The translations under genes were made by a program, and so were the position numbers. From JADJOY01 sp046331705 [NCBI: bacterium] (lineage in GTDB: Bacteria; JADJOY01): DNA of 64,000 nt. Every line of letters begins with the position of its first letter. The first letter of the stretch is position 1. The notes under the pieces are model-generated. The model did not search any database. It was not told where the DNA came from and saw nothing but the letters and a program-made list of their open reading frames with translations. Location: contig JAXLQJ010000025.1 in assembly GCA_046331705.1 (NCBI GenBank), forward strand, positions 1 through 64,000, read 5' to 3'. Positions 37,721 through 46,781 of the stretch are shown here, piece by piece.

Positions 37721-39295
37721 GTGCAGGTCCCGCTCCTGGTGAACGATTTCCTGCGCCGCGCCGCGCTGCTCTATCCGGACAAGCTGGCGGTGGTCGACGG
37801 CGAGCGGCGCTTCACGTATCGCGAGCTCCGGGAACGCGTCCATCGGCTCTCGAACGCGCTGCGCTCGCTCGGCATCGGCAAGGGCGACCGCGTCTGCGTC
37901 CTCAGCCCGAACTCGCATTTCTTCCTGGAGAGCTTCTACGGCACGAGCCTGATCGGCGCGGTGCTGGTGCCGCTCAACTACCGGCTGGTCGCCGCCGACC
38001 ACGAGTACATCCTGAATCACGCGGGCGTGCGCGCGGTGCTGGTCGATCCGGACTACACCGCGGTGGTCGACGAGATCCGCGACCGCTTGACGACCGTGGA
38101 GCACTGGATCGTCGCCGCCGACTCGCCGCTCGCGCACGCCGGCTGGCAGGACTGGGAGACCCTGGTCGCCGCCAGCTCCGCCGCCGCGCCGCCCGCGGTC
38201 GAGCTCGGCGAGAACGACGTGGTCTCGATCAATTACACGTCCGGGACCACCGCCCGCCCCAAGGGCGTGATGCTGACCCACCGCAATTGCTACGTGAACG
38301 CGTACTCGCTCATCGCGCACCTGCGCGTCGCTCACGAGGACGTCGAGCTCTGGACCTTGCCGATGTTCCACTGCAACGGCTGGGGCGGCGTCTACGCGCT
38401 CACGGCGATGGGCGGCACCCACGTGATCCTGCGGTCCATCGACGCGGAGCGGATCTTCACGCTGATCGAGCAGGAGGGTGTCACCTTCGCGTGCATGGCT
38501 CCTGCGGTGCTGAACGCGATCCTTCAATACCCGCACCGCGCGAAGCACGCGATCCGCACCCGGCCGCGCTTCACGGTGGCGGGCGCGCCGCCGCCGGCCG
38601 CGTTCATCGAGCGCCTCGAGACCGAGCTGGGCTGGCAGTTCCTCCAGATCTACGGCCTCACCGAGACCTCACCCGTGCTCACCGTCTCCGCGCCGGATCA
38701 CCAGACGGAGGCGAACGATTGGCAGCGCCGAGCGCGCGCGGGCGTGCCGGCGATCGGGGTCGAGATCGCGCTGCTCGATGCCGACGGGAACCTCGTGCCC
38801 CAGGACGGCGCCACCGTGGGCGAGGTGTGCGCGCGCTCCAACGTGGTCTTCGAGGGTTATTGGCGCCAGCCCGAGGAGACGGCCAAGGCCATCCGCGGCG
38901 GCTACTTCCACACCGGCGATCTGGGCGTGTGGGATTCGGTGGGCAACGTCCACATCGTGGATCGCCAGAAGGACGTGATCATCTCGGGCGGCGAGAACAT
39001 CAGCTCGCCCGAGATCGAGGACGCGCTCTACCAACATCCCGCCGTGGGCGAGTGCGCCGTGATCGGCGTGCCGGATGCGAGATGGGGCGAGACTCCCAAG
39101 GCGCTGGTGGTGCTGCGACCCGGCACCCATGCCACCGAGACCGAGCTGATCGCGTTCTGCCGCGGGCGGCTCGCCCACTTCAAGTGCCCGACCTCGATCG
39201 AGCTGGTGGAGGCGTTGCCGCGCACGGCGACCGGCAAGCTCCAGAAGTTCAAGCTGCGCGAGAAGTACTGGCCCAGCGGACGGCGGGTGAACTGA
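37721..39295 (+). CDS. acyl-CoA synthetase (AMP-forming)
   Basis: Activates a carboxylic acid to its CoA thioester through an acyl-adenylate. The 524-residue protein has an intact ATP loop INYTSGTTARPKGVMLTH, QIYGLTETSPV, the TGDLG and DRQKDVIISGGENISSPEIE hinge regions, and the catalytic Lys in PRTATGKLQKFKL. It groups with medium/long-chain or aryl acid ligases. The GTG at 37721 follows the upstream stop directly. Confidence 0.93.
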   Translation: MQVPLLVNDFLRRAALLYPDKLAVVDGERRFTYRELRERVHRLSNALRSLGIGKGDRVCVLSPNSHFFLESFYGTSLIGAVLVPLNYRLVAADHEYILNHAGVRAVLVDPDYTAVVDEIRDRLTTVEHWIVAADSPLAHAGWQDWETLVAASSAAAPPAVELGENDVVSINYTSGTTARPKGVMLTHRNCYVNAYSLIAHLRVAHEDVELWTLPMFHCNGWGGVYALTAMGGTHVILRSIDAERIFTLIEQEGVTFACMAPAVLNAILQYPHRAKHAIRTRPRFTVAGAPPPAAFIERLETELGWQFLQIYGLTETSPVLTVSAPDHQTEANDWQRRARAGVPAIGVEIALLDADGNLVPQDGATVGEVCARSNVVFEGYWRQPEETAKAIRGGYFHTGDLGVWDSVGNVHIVDRQKDVIISGGENISSPEIEDALYQHPAVGECAVIGVPDARWGETPKALVVLRPGTHATETELIAFCRGRLAHFKCPTSIELVEALPRTATGKLQKFKLREKYWPSGRRVN

Positions 39296-39347
39296 GGGAT
39301 TCGTTCGGGAGGCTTTCCAATCCCCCCGTCCGCTGCATTCGGCGGCG

Positions 39348-42300
39348 CTACGCGGATGCGTCGTGAGTCGACGCGTCGAGGGCGTGGCCGATCGCGTCGG
39401 CGAGCGAGAGCCCGCGGCCTTCGTCGAAGCAGCGCGCCGCGACGTCGGCGCCGAGCGCTTCCCGAAGACCATCCAGCACGCCGTCGAACGCTTGCTGCTC
39501 GGGCGGCGAAAGGGTGGAGCGGATCGCCGTGCGCAGCCCCACGGCGGCGCCCGCCAGGCGCATGGCGCTCGCCGGGTCGCCGGCGAGAATCTCGACGCCG
39601 GCGAGCCCCTCGAACGCGTATGCGAGCCCGTCCTTGTCGCCCTCGTCGCGCACGAACACCAGCGCCGCGTGGAAGTGGCGGCGTGCCGCGGCCACGTCGC
39701 CCCGCAGCGTCGCGAGCGCGCCCAGGAGGTTGCTCGAGTACGCCACGATGCGCCGCGCGTCCATGGTGCGAGCCAGCTCGATGCTCTCGGCGAGACGCGA
39801 CTCGGCGCGCTCGAGGCGTCCGCGCCGCAGCTCGGCCTCGCCCAGGTTGTGCAGGATCACGCCGACGTTGGGCAGGTCCTCGATCCGGCGCGAGATCGCC
39901 AGCGCCTCCTCCAGCAGCTCGACCGCCTCGTCGTAGGCGCCGCGAAAGAGCGCGCGCAAGCCGAGGCCGTTGATGGCGCGCAGCAGGCCGCGCGGATCGT
40001 CGGTCCGGCGCATGCGCTCGATGCACTCGCGCTTGAGCTCGGTGGCGACGTCGTAATCGCCCATGCGCTCCGCGACGTGGGCGAGCGCTTGCAGCGTGGT
40101 GGCGAGCGCCCGCTCGTCGTCGCCCAGACGGCGCAGCGCCAGGCTGTCGTCGAGAAGCTCGCGGGCGTGCTCGAAATCGCCTTGCTCCTCCGCGAGGATG
40201 CCGGCCCAGTGAAGCGCTTCGCCGCACAGGTTGGCATCGAGGTCCGTGCCCCGCGCGAGCGCCGCTTCGAGCGCCCGCCGCCCCTCGGTCCAATGGGTGC
40301 GCAGATACCAGAACGGTCCCAGCGCCGCGCACAGGCGCAGCGCGGGCTGCGCGTCGCCGGGCCGCTTCAGGCTCCAATGCAAGGCGGCGCGCAGATTCCC
40401 GTGCTCGAGGGCCAAGCGCACGCACGCGGGGTCGCTGAGCCGGGAGCCGGCGCGCTCGGTGAGGCGCTCGGCCAGTCCCAGGAACCAGTCGCGATGCGCG
40501 ACGGCGAGACGCTCGGCCTCGCCGCTGGCGGCCAGCTTCTCGGCGGCGTAGCTGCGCGTGGTCTCGAGCATCCCGAAGCGCGTCTCGGTGCCCTCGGTGT
40601 CCACCATCACCAGCGATTTCTCGACGAGCTGGGTGAGCAGCTCGAGCACGTCCTCGCCCCCGTCGGGATCGAGCGGTCCGCAGATCGCCTCCGCCGCCTC
40701 CAGCGAGAAGCCCCCGGCGAACACCGAGAGCCGTGCGAAGAGCCGCTGCTCCGCCGGGCTCAGCAGCTGGTGACTCCAGTCGAACGTGGCGCGCAGCGCC
40801 TGCTGGCGGCGCAACGCCGAGCGAGGTCCGGATTCGAGCAGGCGGAAGCGGTCGTCGAGCTTGGCGAGGATCTGCTCGGGCGACAGCACCTTGACCCGCG
40901 CCGCGGCGAGCTCGATGGCGAGCGGGATGCCGTCGAGCTGGCTCACGATCTCGCGGACCGTCGGCGCCAGCTCGGGGGTCAGGCGAAACCCGGGTCGCGC
41001 CTGGCTGGCGCGATCGACGAAGAGCCGCACGGCCTCGGAGCTCAGCACCGCCTCGGGAGCGTCGCCGGCGAGCCGCGACGCCAGCGACAACGTGGGCACC
41101 GGCCAGCTCGTCTCGCCCGCGATCCCGAGCGCCGCGCGGCTGGTCGCGAGCACCCGTAGCCGCGGCGCATCGAGGAGCAGCGCCTCGGTGAGGCTCGCGC
41201 ACGCACTCAGCAGATGCTCGCAGTTGTCGAGGATCAACAGCGCCTGCTTGGTGCGCAGGAAATCGCTGAGCGAGTCGTGCGGCGGCGGACCCGCCTGGCC
41301 AGGCAGACCGAGCGCCCGCGCGACGGCGTCCGCCACCAGCGACGGGTCGTCGAGCGCGGCCAGCTCCACCAGCCAGACCCCGTCGGCGTGGCGATCCTCC
41401 AGGATCCGCCCGACGTGGAGCGCGAGGCGCGTCTTGCCGATGCCGCCGATGCCCGTGAGCGTCACCAGCCGCGCGCCGTGGAAGAGCTCGCTGACCTCGT
41501 CGATCTCGCGCGAGCGTCCCACGAAGCTCGAGATCGGATGGGGCAGGTTGCCGCGCACCCGCGCGCTCAGGCGCGCGGGGGTGATCTCGTGCGTCGAGGG
41601 GAGCTGGTCGGGCGCTTGCGTCGCGTCGAGCGCGGGATCGTCGCCCGCGGCTCGCTGCGGGTCGGCGACCAGCTCCACGGCGCTCAGCGCGTCGTGGAAC
41701 GCGCGCGCCGTGGGAAAGCGCAGCGCCGGCTCCTTCGCCAGCGCGCGCAGCACCGCGTCGTCGAGGGCCGCGGGAATCCCGCGCGCGAGCCGGCTCGGCG
41801 CCTCGGCGGCCTGGGTCACGTGGGCGGTGAGCTGCGCGGCCACCGATCCGGCGCCGACCGGCGCGCGGCCGGTGAGCATCTCGAAGAGCACGCAGCCCAG
41901 CGCGTACACGTCGGAGCGCGCGTCGATCGCCTTGCCCTGGCATTGCTCGGGCGACATGTAGGTCGGCGTGCCGAGCACGCGACCGTGAACGGTCATGCGC
42001 GGGTCGGCATCCGCTCCGCCCACGATCTTCACGATGCCGAAGTCGAGCACCCGCGGGATCGTTCCGCGCGAGGTGACCTCGAGGAAGATGTTGTCGGGCT
42101 TCAAGTCGCGGTGGATCACGCCCGCCTCGTGCGCCGCTTGCACGCCGAGGCACACGCGCCGCATGACGTCCACGGCGAACGCGATCTCGAGCGGCCCGTG
42201 GGCGCGGATCTCCTTGGCGAGCGAGCGGCCCTCGAGCAGCTCCATCACCAGGTACGCCCCCAGCGCCTCGTCGACGCCGAAGTCGTAGATCGTCACCAGG

Positions 42301-42515
42301 TACGGGTGGCGCAGTCGCGCGACGGTGCGCGCCTCCAGGCGGAAGCGCTCGACGATCGAGGGGTCCTCGATCAGCTCGCCGCGCAGCACCTTGACCGCGA
42401 CGGCGCGGTCGAGCTCGACGTGCGTCGCACGGAACACCGTGCCCATGCCGCCGGTGGCGAGCACGGGTCCGAGGCGGTACTTGCCGCCCAAGAGATCGTC
42501 GGCGAGCGAGGTCAT
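39348..42515 (-). CDS. Ser/Thr kinase fused to STAND ATPase and TPR repeats
   Basis: A 1055-residue cytoplasmic signalling protein. Domains: Hanks-type kinase (13-270) with ATP-binding Lys42, catalytic HRDLKPDN, DFG and MTVHGRVLGTPTYMSPEQ; a STAND/NB-ARC-type ATPase (about 325-700) with Walker A GIGGIGKT and LILDNCEHLL; and C-terminal TPR-like repeats (about 720-1050). This architecture is characteristic of myxobacterial eukaryote-like kinases and of regulators related to AfsR-like ATPases. No membrane segment or DNA-binding domain is seen. It is convergent with the acyl-CoA synthetase gene. Confidence 0.93.
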   Translation of the reverse strand: MTSLADDLLGGKYRLGPVLATGGMGTVFRATHVELDRAVAVKVLRGELIEDPSIVERFRLEARTVARLRHPYLVTIYDFGVDEALGAYLVMELLEGRSLAKEIRAHGPLEIAFAVDVMRRVCLGVQAAHEAGVIHRDLKPDNIFLEVTSRGTIPRVLDFGIVKIVGGADADPRMTVHGRVLGTPTYMSPEQCQGKAIDARSDVYALGCVLFEMLTGRAPVGAGSVAAQLTAHVTQAAEAPSRLARGIPAALDDAVLRALAKEPALRFPTARAFHDALSAVELVADPQRAAGDDPALDATQAPDQLPSTHEITPARLSARVRGNLPHPISSFVGRSREIDEVSELFHGARLVTLTGIGGIGKTRLALHVGRILEDRHADGVWLVELAALDDPSLVADAVARALGLPGQAGPPPHDSLSDFLRTKQALLILDNCEHLLSACASLTEALLLDAPRLRVLATSRAALGIAGETSWPVPTLSLASRLAGDAPEAVLSSEAVRLFVDRASQARPGFRLTPELAPTVREIVSQLDGIPLAIELAAARVKVLSPEQILAKLDDRFRLLESGPRSALRRQQALRATFDWSHQLLSPAEQRLFARLSVFAGGFSLEAAEAICGPLDPDGGEDVLELLTQLVEKSLVMVDTEGTETRFGMLETTRSYAAEKLAASGEAERLAVAHRDWFLGLAERLTERAGSRLSDPACVRLALEHGNLRAALHWSLKRPGDAQPALRLCAALGPFWYLRTHWTEGRRALEAALARGTDLDANLCGEALHWAGILAEEQGDFEHARELLDDSLALRRLGDDERALATTLQALAHVAERMGDYDVATELKRECIERMRRTDDPRGLLRAINGLGLRALFRGAYDEAVELLEEALAISRRIEDLPNVGVILHNLGEAELRRGRLERAESRLAESIELARTMDARRIVAYSSNLLGALATLRGDVAAARRHFHAALVFVRDEGDKDGLAYAFEGLAGVEILAGDPASAMRLAGAAVGLRTAIRSTLSPPEQQAFDGVLDGLREALGADVAARCFDEGRGLSLADAIGHALDASTHDASA

Positions 42516-42579
42516 GGCGAGGCCGCGCCACGTAGGCCCCCCGGGCCAGGGCGAGGCGCTCGCGAGCCTACACCAGCCC

Positions 42580-45500
42580 TTACCCGCTGGAACGTGCCGC
42601 GCGGGGCGTGCGGCCAGAGCGGCTCGAGCGGCCTGCGCGGCGTCGCGCCGAGGTACGCTGCCGAGGAGCGGGGGTGGGCCGCGTGGGCTCGGTGACGACG
42701 TACCCGTCGCGGGCGCCGTTGAGCACCCACGTCGCGCGCACCCGCGGCGCGAGCCCGAGGCCGAGCTGACGCAGCGCGGGCTTGCGCGCCCGGTAGCCCT
42801 CGGTCATCGGGATGTGCACCGGGAAGAGCACGAAGTGCGGTAGCGCGCTGCTCGAGAGCCGGCGCGAGAGATGGCGATGGAGCGCCTCCGGCGTGAGCTC
42901 GATCCCTGGCTTCAGCGTCAGCGCCAGCGCCAGCTCCTCCACCTCGCGCTCGCGCCCGCCGTGGGTGCGAACGCCGTATGCGACGGCGAGCGCCACCTCG
43001 TCGAGCTCGAGCACCGCGTCCTCGACGGCGCGCGAATAGACCGGGCCGCCGGGAGTGATCACCGTGTCGGCGACGTTGTCGACGACCCAATAGTCGCCGT
43101 CGCCGTCGCGCCGCATGAGATCGCCGGTCACGAACCAGCGATCGTCGACCGCGCGCACGTCGCGGGCGATGCGGCGCTCGGTGTCGCGGTCGCTGGTGTA
43201 GCCGTCGAAGCTGAGCCCCTTCTTGTGCGGGTCGAGCCGCGCCAGCAGCATGCCCACCTCGTCCTTGCGAGCCACCAGCGCGCGACCGTCGCGGTTTCGC
43301 GCCAGGGCCCGCCGCTCGAAGTCCCAACGCACCAGCGCCAGCTCGCTGGTCCCCGGCAGCGGCTTGCCGACCGAGCCGAGCTTCTTCGGATCGTCGTTGG
43401 CGAGCAGGCAGTTGCCCTCGGTCGACGCGTAGAACTCGAGCACGCGCGCGGGCGCGAAGCGTGTCTCGAGCGCGCGCCAGGTTCGGTTGCGCAATCCGCT
43501 GCCCGCGAAGAGTCGCAGCGGGTGCTGGTGGTCGGCGGGCGCCGCGGGCGCGTCCAGCAGCGCCGCGCACATCTCGCCGGCGTAGAACGCCACGCTCGCT
43601 CCGTAACGCCGCACCTCGTCCCAGAAGCTCTCGGGCTGGAATCCCGGCGCCAGCGCCAGCCGGGCGCCGCCGATCAGCGCACCGCCGATCGCCGCGAGCA
43701 TGCCCGCCGCGTGGTGCGGCGGCAGGCAGCAATAGACCGTGTCCTGGGACGTGAGCTTGGCGGCGGCGGCGGCGCCCAGCGCCGACGCGGCCCAGCGACG
43801 ATTCGTGATGCGCGCCGCGCGCATCTCGCCTTCGCGCCGCCCGGCGGTGAAGAGCACCATCGCGAGATCGTCGGCGCGGCCGGGGTTGGGCCGATACCAC
43901 GGTGGCAGCGCCACCCGAGCCGGGTCGACGGCCTCCAGGTTGACCACGCCGCGCGGCAGCCGCCTGGCGCCGCCGGGGCCGCCGCCCAGGACCAGCACGT
44001 CGCCCTTGCGAGAGGCGGCGCGGGCGGCCGACGCGTGCTCGGGATCGGTGACCACGACGTCGCAGCCGGCGAGGGTGAGCGCGTGAGCGAGCGCCGCGCC
44101 CTCGAGGGCCGGCGGCACCAGCACGCTCGCCGCGCCGAGCCGGCTCACGGCGCCCACGATGGTGAGGAAGCTGGGACGCACGTGCATGAGCACGCCCACG
44201 CGCTGCCCCATGCGCACGCCGCGGTCGATCAACCCGCGCACCACGTTGTCGACGCGCTCTTCCGCTTGCGCGTAGCTGAACGCGCGCCCCTCCCACAGGA
44301 AGAACGTCTTGTCCGGAATCGCGCGTGCCTGCTCGGCGAGGCCGCGGGCGAGGCTCAGGCGCGAGTCGTCCTCGATCGCGCTCATCCGCGCCAGGCGCGG
44401 CGCTTGCCAGCGGAGGTTGTCGACCAGGTCGCCGACGGTCTTCGAGACGTCGCCGAGCGCGTTCCAGAGCCCGTCGATCCGGTCCGTGGTGGCGTCGTAG
44501 ACGTGCTCCGCAGTGGTCGCGCGCGCGGCCGCGGCACCGCGTCGAGGGCGCTTGCCGAGCAGTCGGCGGGCGGTCTCGCGGGCGCCGGCCGGCCCACCTT
44601 CGAGCATCGCCGGGATGGCGCCGAGGCCCTCGCGCCAGCGCACCCACTCGACCACCGTGGGCCAGGCGAGCTTCATCGCCGTCGAGCCGACCACCAGGCC
44701 GAAATGCCCGGCCGGCAGCGGCACCTCGAAGCTCTCGGCATGGGGCGTGGCCTTCGCGACCGCGCGCACGCTCGCCGGCAGGGCGATGTCGTCTCGGTCG
44801 CCCACGAAGAAGAGGATCGGGCAGCTGATGTCCGCGAGCGTCACGGTGCGGCCGTCGACCACGAAACCGCCCTTGAGCATTCGGTTCATCACCACGAACT
44901 CGTCGACGAAGGTCCGAAGCGCCGGACCGGGCCAGGCGACGAACCCTTCGCCGGCCAGGAAGCGCCGCTTGCTCTCGTCGCGCGCCAGCGCTTCGCGATC
45001 GTGGAGCTTGCCCAGGAGCTGGATGCGCTGGTTCATCTCCTTGCGCAGGCTCAGCAGCTTGAAGCCGGTGCTGGTGAGGAAGCCCGGCAGGCCGTCGATC
45101 TGATCCAGGGTGGTCGCGATGGCGCCGCGCGCCGCGCCGGTGAGACGCGCGGCGAGGCCCTTGGAGAGCCCGGGCATGTTGCGGTGGACGTCCACCGGCG
45201 AGCCGAACGTGATGACCGACGCGAGCCGATCCGAGCGCCGGTACGCGGCCGTCTGGTACGCGAACATGCCGCCTTGCGAGTAGCCGGCGAGGTGCACCGC
45301 GCGGCCCGTCACCGCGCTCACGTGATCGACGGCGCTCGAGACCGCGCGGATGTGATCGTCGAGGGTGCGCTCCATGCCGCCTTGCTGATGCTCGGGAGCG
45401 CCGAAGTCGACGAGCCAGACGTCGAGCCCAGCGGCACCAAGCGCCGCGACCGCGCTCAGCTCGGGCGAGATGTCGTAGATCTCGGACGCCACCATGAGCG

Positions 45501-45759
45501 GCGGAACGAGCAGCACCGGCGGGCGCTTCGGCTTGCCGTTCGCGCCCGCGCTGCCGTAACGCCGCAGGCGGAAGATCGGGTCCTCGCGGACCACCTCGAA
45601 GGGCGCCGCGTACGGGGCGCCGAGCCGGCCTTCGCTCAGGATCGTGAACGCGTTGCGGCCGGCGAGACGCAACCTGTCGAGGGCGCTGTCGGGGGCCGTG
45701 CCGGAGCGTGGGCGCGTTCGTGCGCGCCGGCGGGATCGCGAGGATCGAGTCTCAGCCAT
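42580..45759 (-). CDS. PHA-synthase-like alpha/beta hydrolase fused to degenerate acyl-CoA-ligase domain
   Basis: A 1059-residue fusion. The N-terminal part (about 35-400) is a PhaC-like hydrolase with PPLMVASEIYDISPE, the nucleophile GYSQGG (Ser where PHA synthases use Cys), and LVVGSTAMKLAWPTVVEW. The C-terminal part (about 455-1040) is an AMP-binding acyl-CoA-ligase fold with EFYASTEGNCL, FVTGDLMRRDGDGDYW and NVADTVITPGG. However, the ATP loop is FTAGRREGEMRAARI, lacking the Ser/Thr/Gly and Lys consensus, and the C-terminal Lys site is EGYRARK. Adenylation activity is therefore doubtful. It starts at 45759, 118 bp divergent from the GST gene. Confidence 0.88.
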   Translation of the reverse strand: MAETRSSRSRRRARTRPRSGTAPDSALDRLRLAGRNAFTILSEGRLGAPYAAPFEVVREDPIFRLRRYGSAGANGKPKRPPVLLVPPLMVASEIYDISPELSAVAALGAAGLDVWLVDFGAPEHQQGGMERTLDDHIRAVSSAVDHVSAVTGRAVHLAGYSQGGMFAYQTAAYRRSDRLASVITFGSPVDVHRNMPGLSKGLAARLTGAARGAIATTLDQIDGLPGFLTSTGFKLLSLRKEMNQRIQLLGKLHDREALARDESKRRFLAGEGFVAWPGPALRTFVDEFVVMNRMLKGGFVVDGRTVTLADISCPILFFVGDRDDIALPASVRAVAKATPHAESFEVPLPAGHFGLVVGSTAMKLAWPTVVEWVRWREGLGAIPAMLEGGPAGARETARRLLGKRPRRGAAAARATTAEHVYDATTDRIDGLWNALGDVSKTVGDLVDNLRWQAPRLARMSAIEDDSRLSLARGLAEQARAIPDKTFFLWEGRAFSYAQAEERVDNVVRGLIDRGVRMGQRVGVLMHVRPSFLTIVGAVSRLGAASVLVPPALEGAALAHALTLAGCDVVVTDPEHASAARAASRKGDVLVLGGGPGGARRLPRGVVNLEAVDPARVALPPWYRPNPGRADDLAMVLFTAGRREGEMRAARITNRRWAASALGAAAAAKLTSQDTVYCCLPPHHAAGMLAAIGGALIGGARLALAPGFQPESFWDEVRRYGASVAFYAGEMCAALLDAPAAPADHQHPLRLFAGSGLRNRTWRALETRFAPARVLEFYASTEGNCLLANDDPKKLGSVGKPLPGTSELALVRWDFERRALARNRDGRALVARKDEVGMLLARLDPHKKGLSFDGYTSDRDTERRIARDVRAVDDRWFVTGDLMRRDGDGDYWVVDNVADTVITPGGPVYSRAVEDAVLELDEVALAVAYGVRTHGGREREVEELALALTLKPGIELTPEALHRHLSRRLSSSALPHFVLFPVHIPMTEGYRARKPALRQLGLGLAPRVRATWVLNGARDGYVVTEPTRPTPAPRQRTSARRRAGRSSRSGRTPRAARSSG

Positions 45760-45877
45760 GGGAGCTCCCGCGAATGCGATCGTGCGCGTGGTGGTGATCT
45801 CGGGGTGGCGTCGGGTCGCGATCGCCGGTTTTCGACCTCATCCCATACAATCTCGCGCCAAGAGAGGGAATACGCGG

Positions 45878-46627
45878 ATGACCGAGCCCGTGAAGATCAT
45901 CGGTAACTATCTGTCGCCGTACGTCCGCAAGGTGCTGGCGATCCTTCACCTGAAGGGGCTCGCCTACCGAATCGATCCGATCGTGCCGTTCTACGGCGAC
46001 GAGGCCTTCGGCGCGCTGAGCCCGCTGCGACGCATCCCCGTGCTCATCGATGATCGCGTGACGCTCGCGGACTCGTCCGTGATCTGTCAGTACCTGGAGG
46101 ATCGCCATCCCGATCCGCCGCTCTATCCCGCGGACGTGGCCGATCGGGCGCAGGCGCGCTGGCTCGAGGAGTACGCCGACACCCGCATCGGCGACGTCTT
46201 CATCTGGCGGATCTACAACCAGCTCGTGATCCGCCGCTTCGTGTGGAACCAGCCGGTGGATCAGCCGCTGGTGGAACGCACCCTCGCCGAGGACGTGCCC
46301 GAGGTCCTCGACTATCTGGAACGCTGGGCGCCCGAGCAGGGCTTCCTCTTCGGTGCGCTCTCGATCGCCGACATCAGCGTCGCGAGCTTCTTTCGCAATG
46401 CCGCGTTGGCGCGGGTCACCGTCGACGCGGCGCGCTGGCCGCGCACGGCCGCGTTCGTGGAGCGGGTGCTCGCCGAGGAATGCTTCCAGCACCTCAGCCC
46501 GTTCGAGCGGATCTCCGCGAAGACGCCGATTCCCCAGCAGCGGGAGGCCCTCGCGGCAGCGGGCGCTCCGGTCACCGCCGAGACCCACTTCACGTCGACG
46601 CCGCGGAAGGGCCCGATGAGCGTGTGA
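45878..46627 (+). CDS. glutathione S-transferase family protein
   Basis: A 249-residue cytoplasmic GST. The N-terminal thioredoxin fold (1-80) has NYLSPYVRKVLAIL with a Ser/Tyr-type active site and the cis-Pro and Ser of RIPVLIDDRVTLADSSVICQYLE. The C-terminal part is the helical domain, and a ~20-residue polar tail follows. Ribosome site AGAGAGGG precedes the ATG at 45878. The substrate is unknown. Confidence 0.9.
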   Translation: MTEPVKIIGNYLSPYVRKVLAILHLKGLAYRIDPIVPFYGDEAFGALSPLRRIPVLIDDRVTLADSSVICQYLEDRHPDPPLYPADVADRAQARWLEEYADTRIGDVFIWRIYNQLVIRRFVWNQPVDQPLVERTLAEDVPEVLDYLERWAPEQGFLFGALSIADISVASFFRNAALARVTVDAARWPRTAAFVERVLAEECFQHLSPFERISAKTPIPQQREALAAAGAPVTAETHFTSTPRKGPMSV

Positions 46628-46674
46628 CGCGCACGCCGCGGCACCGCGACGAGCGCAGCCTGTCGAGTCGCGCT

Positions 46675-46722
46675 CGGGCCCCGTCGCGGCTCCGCCGCGA
46701 TGGGCGGGGGGCTGGGACAGCT
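46675..46722. repeat. single diverged copy of the 11.4-kb hairpin repeat
   Basis: The plus strand here aligns with the reverse complement of the repeat unit at 11854-11901; by hand 39 of 48 bases match with no gap. It retains the stem CGCGGC-TCC-GCCGCG. Like the array at 11.4 kb it lies between two convergent genes, here the GST and the large secreted-type protein. The upstream bases 46645-46670 look weakly related too. Confidence 0.7.
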
Positions 46723-46781
46723 GGCCGAGGAAACGTCGCCAGCCTCGCACGGCTCGCGCCCGCGAGTTGCGCAGCGACCTG

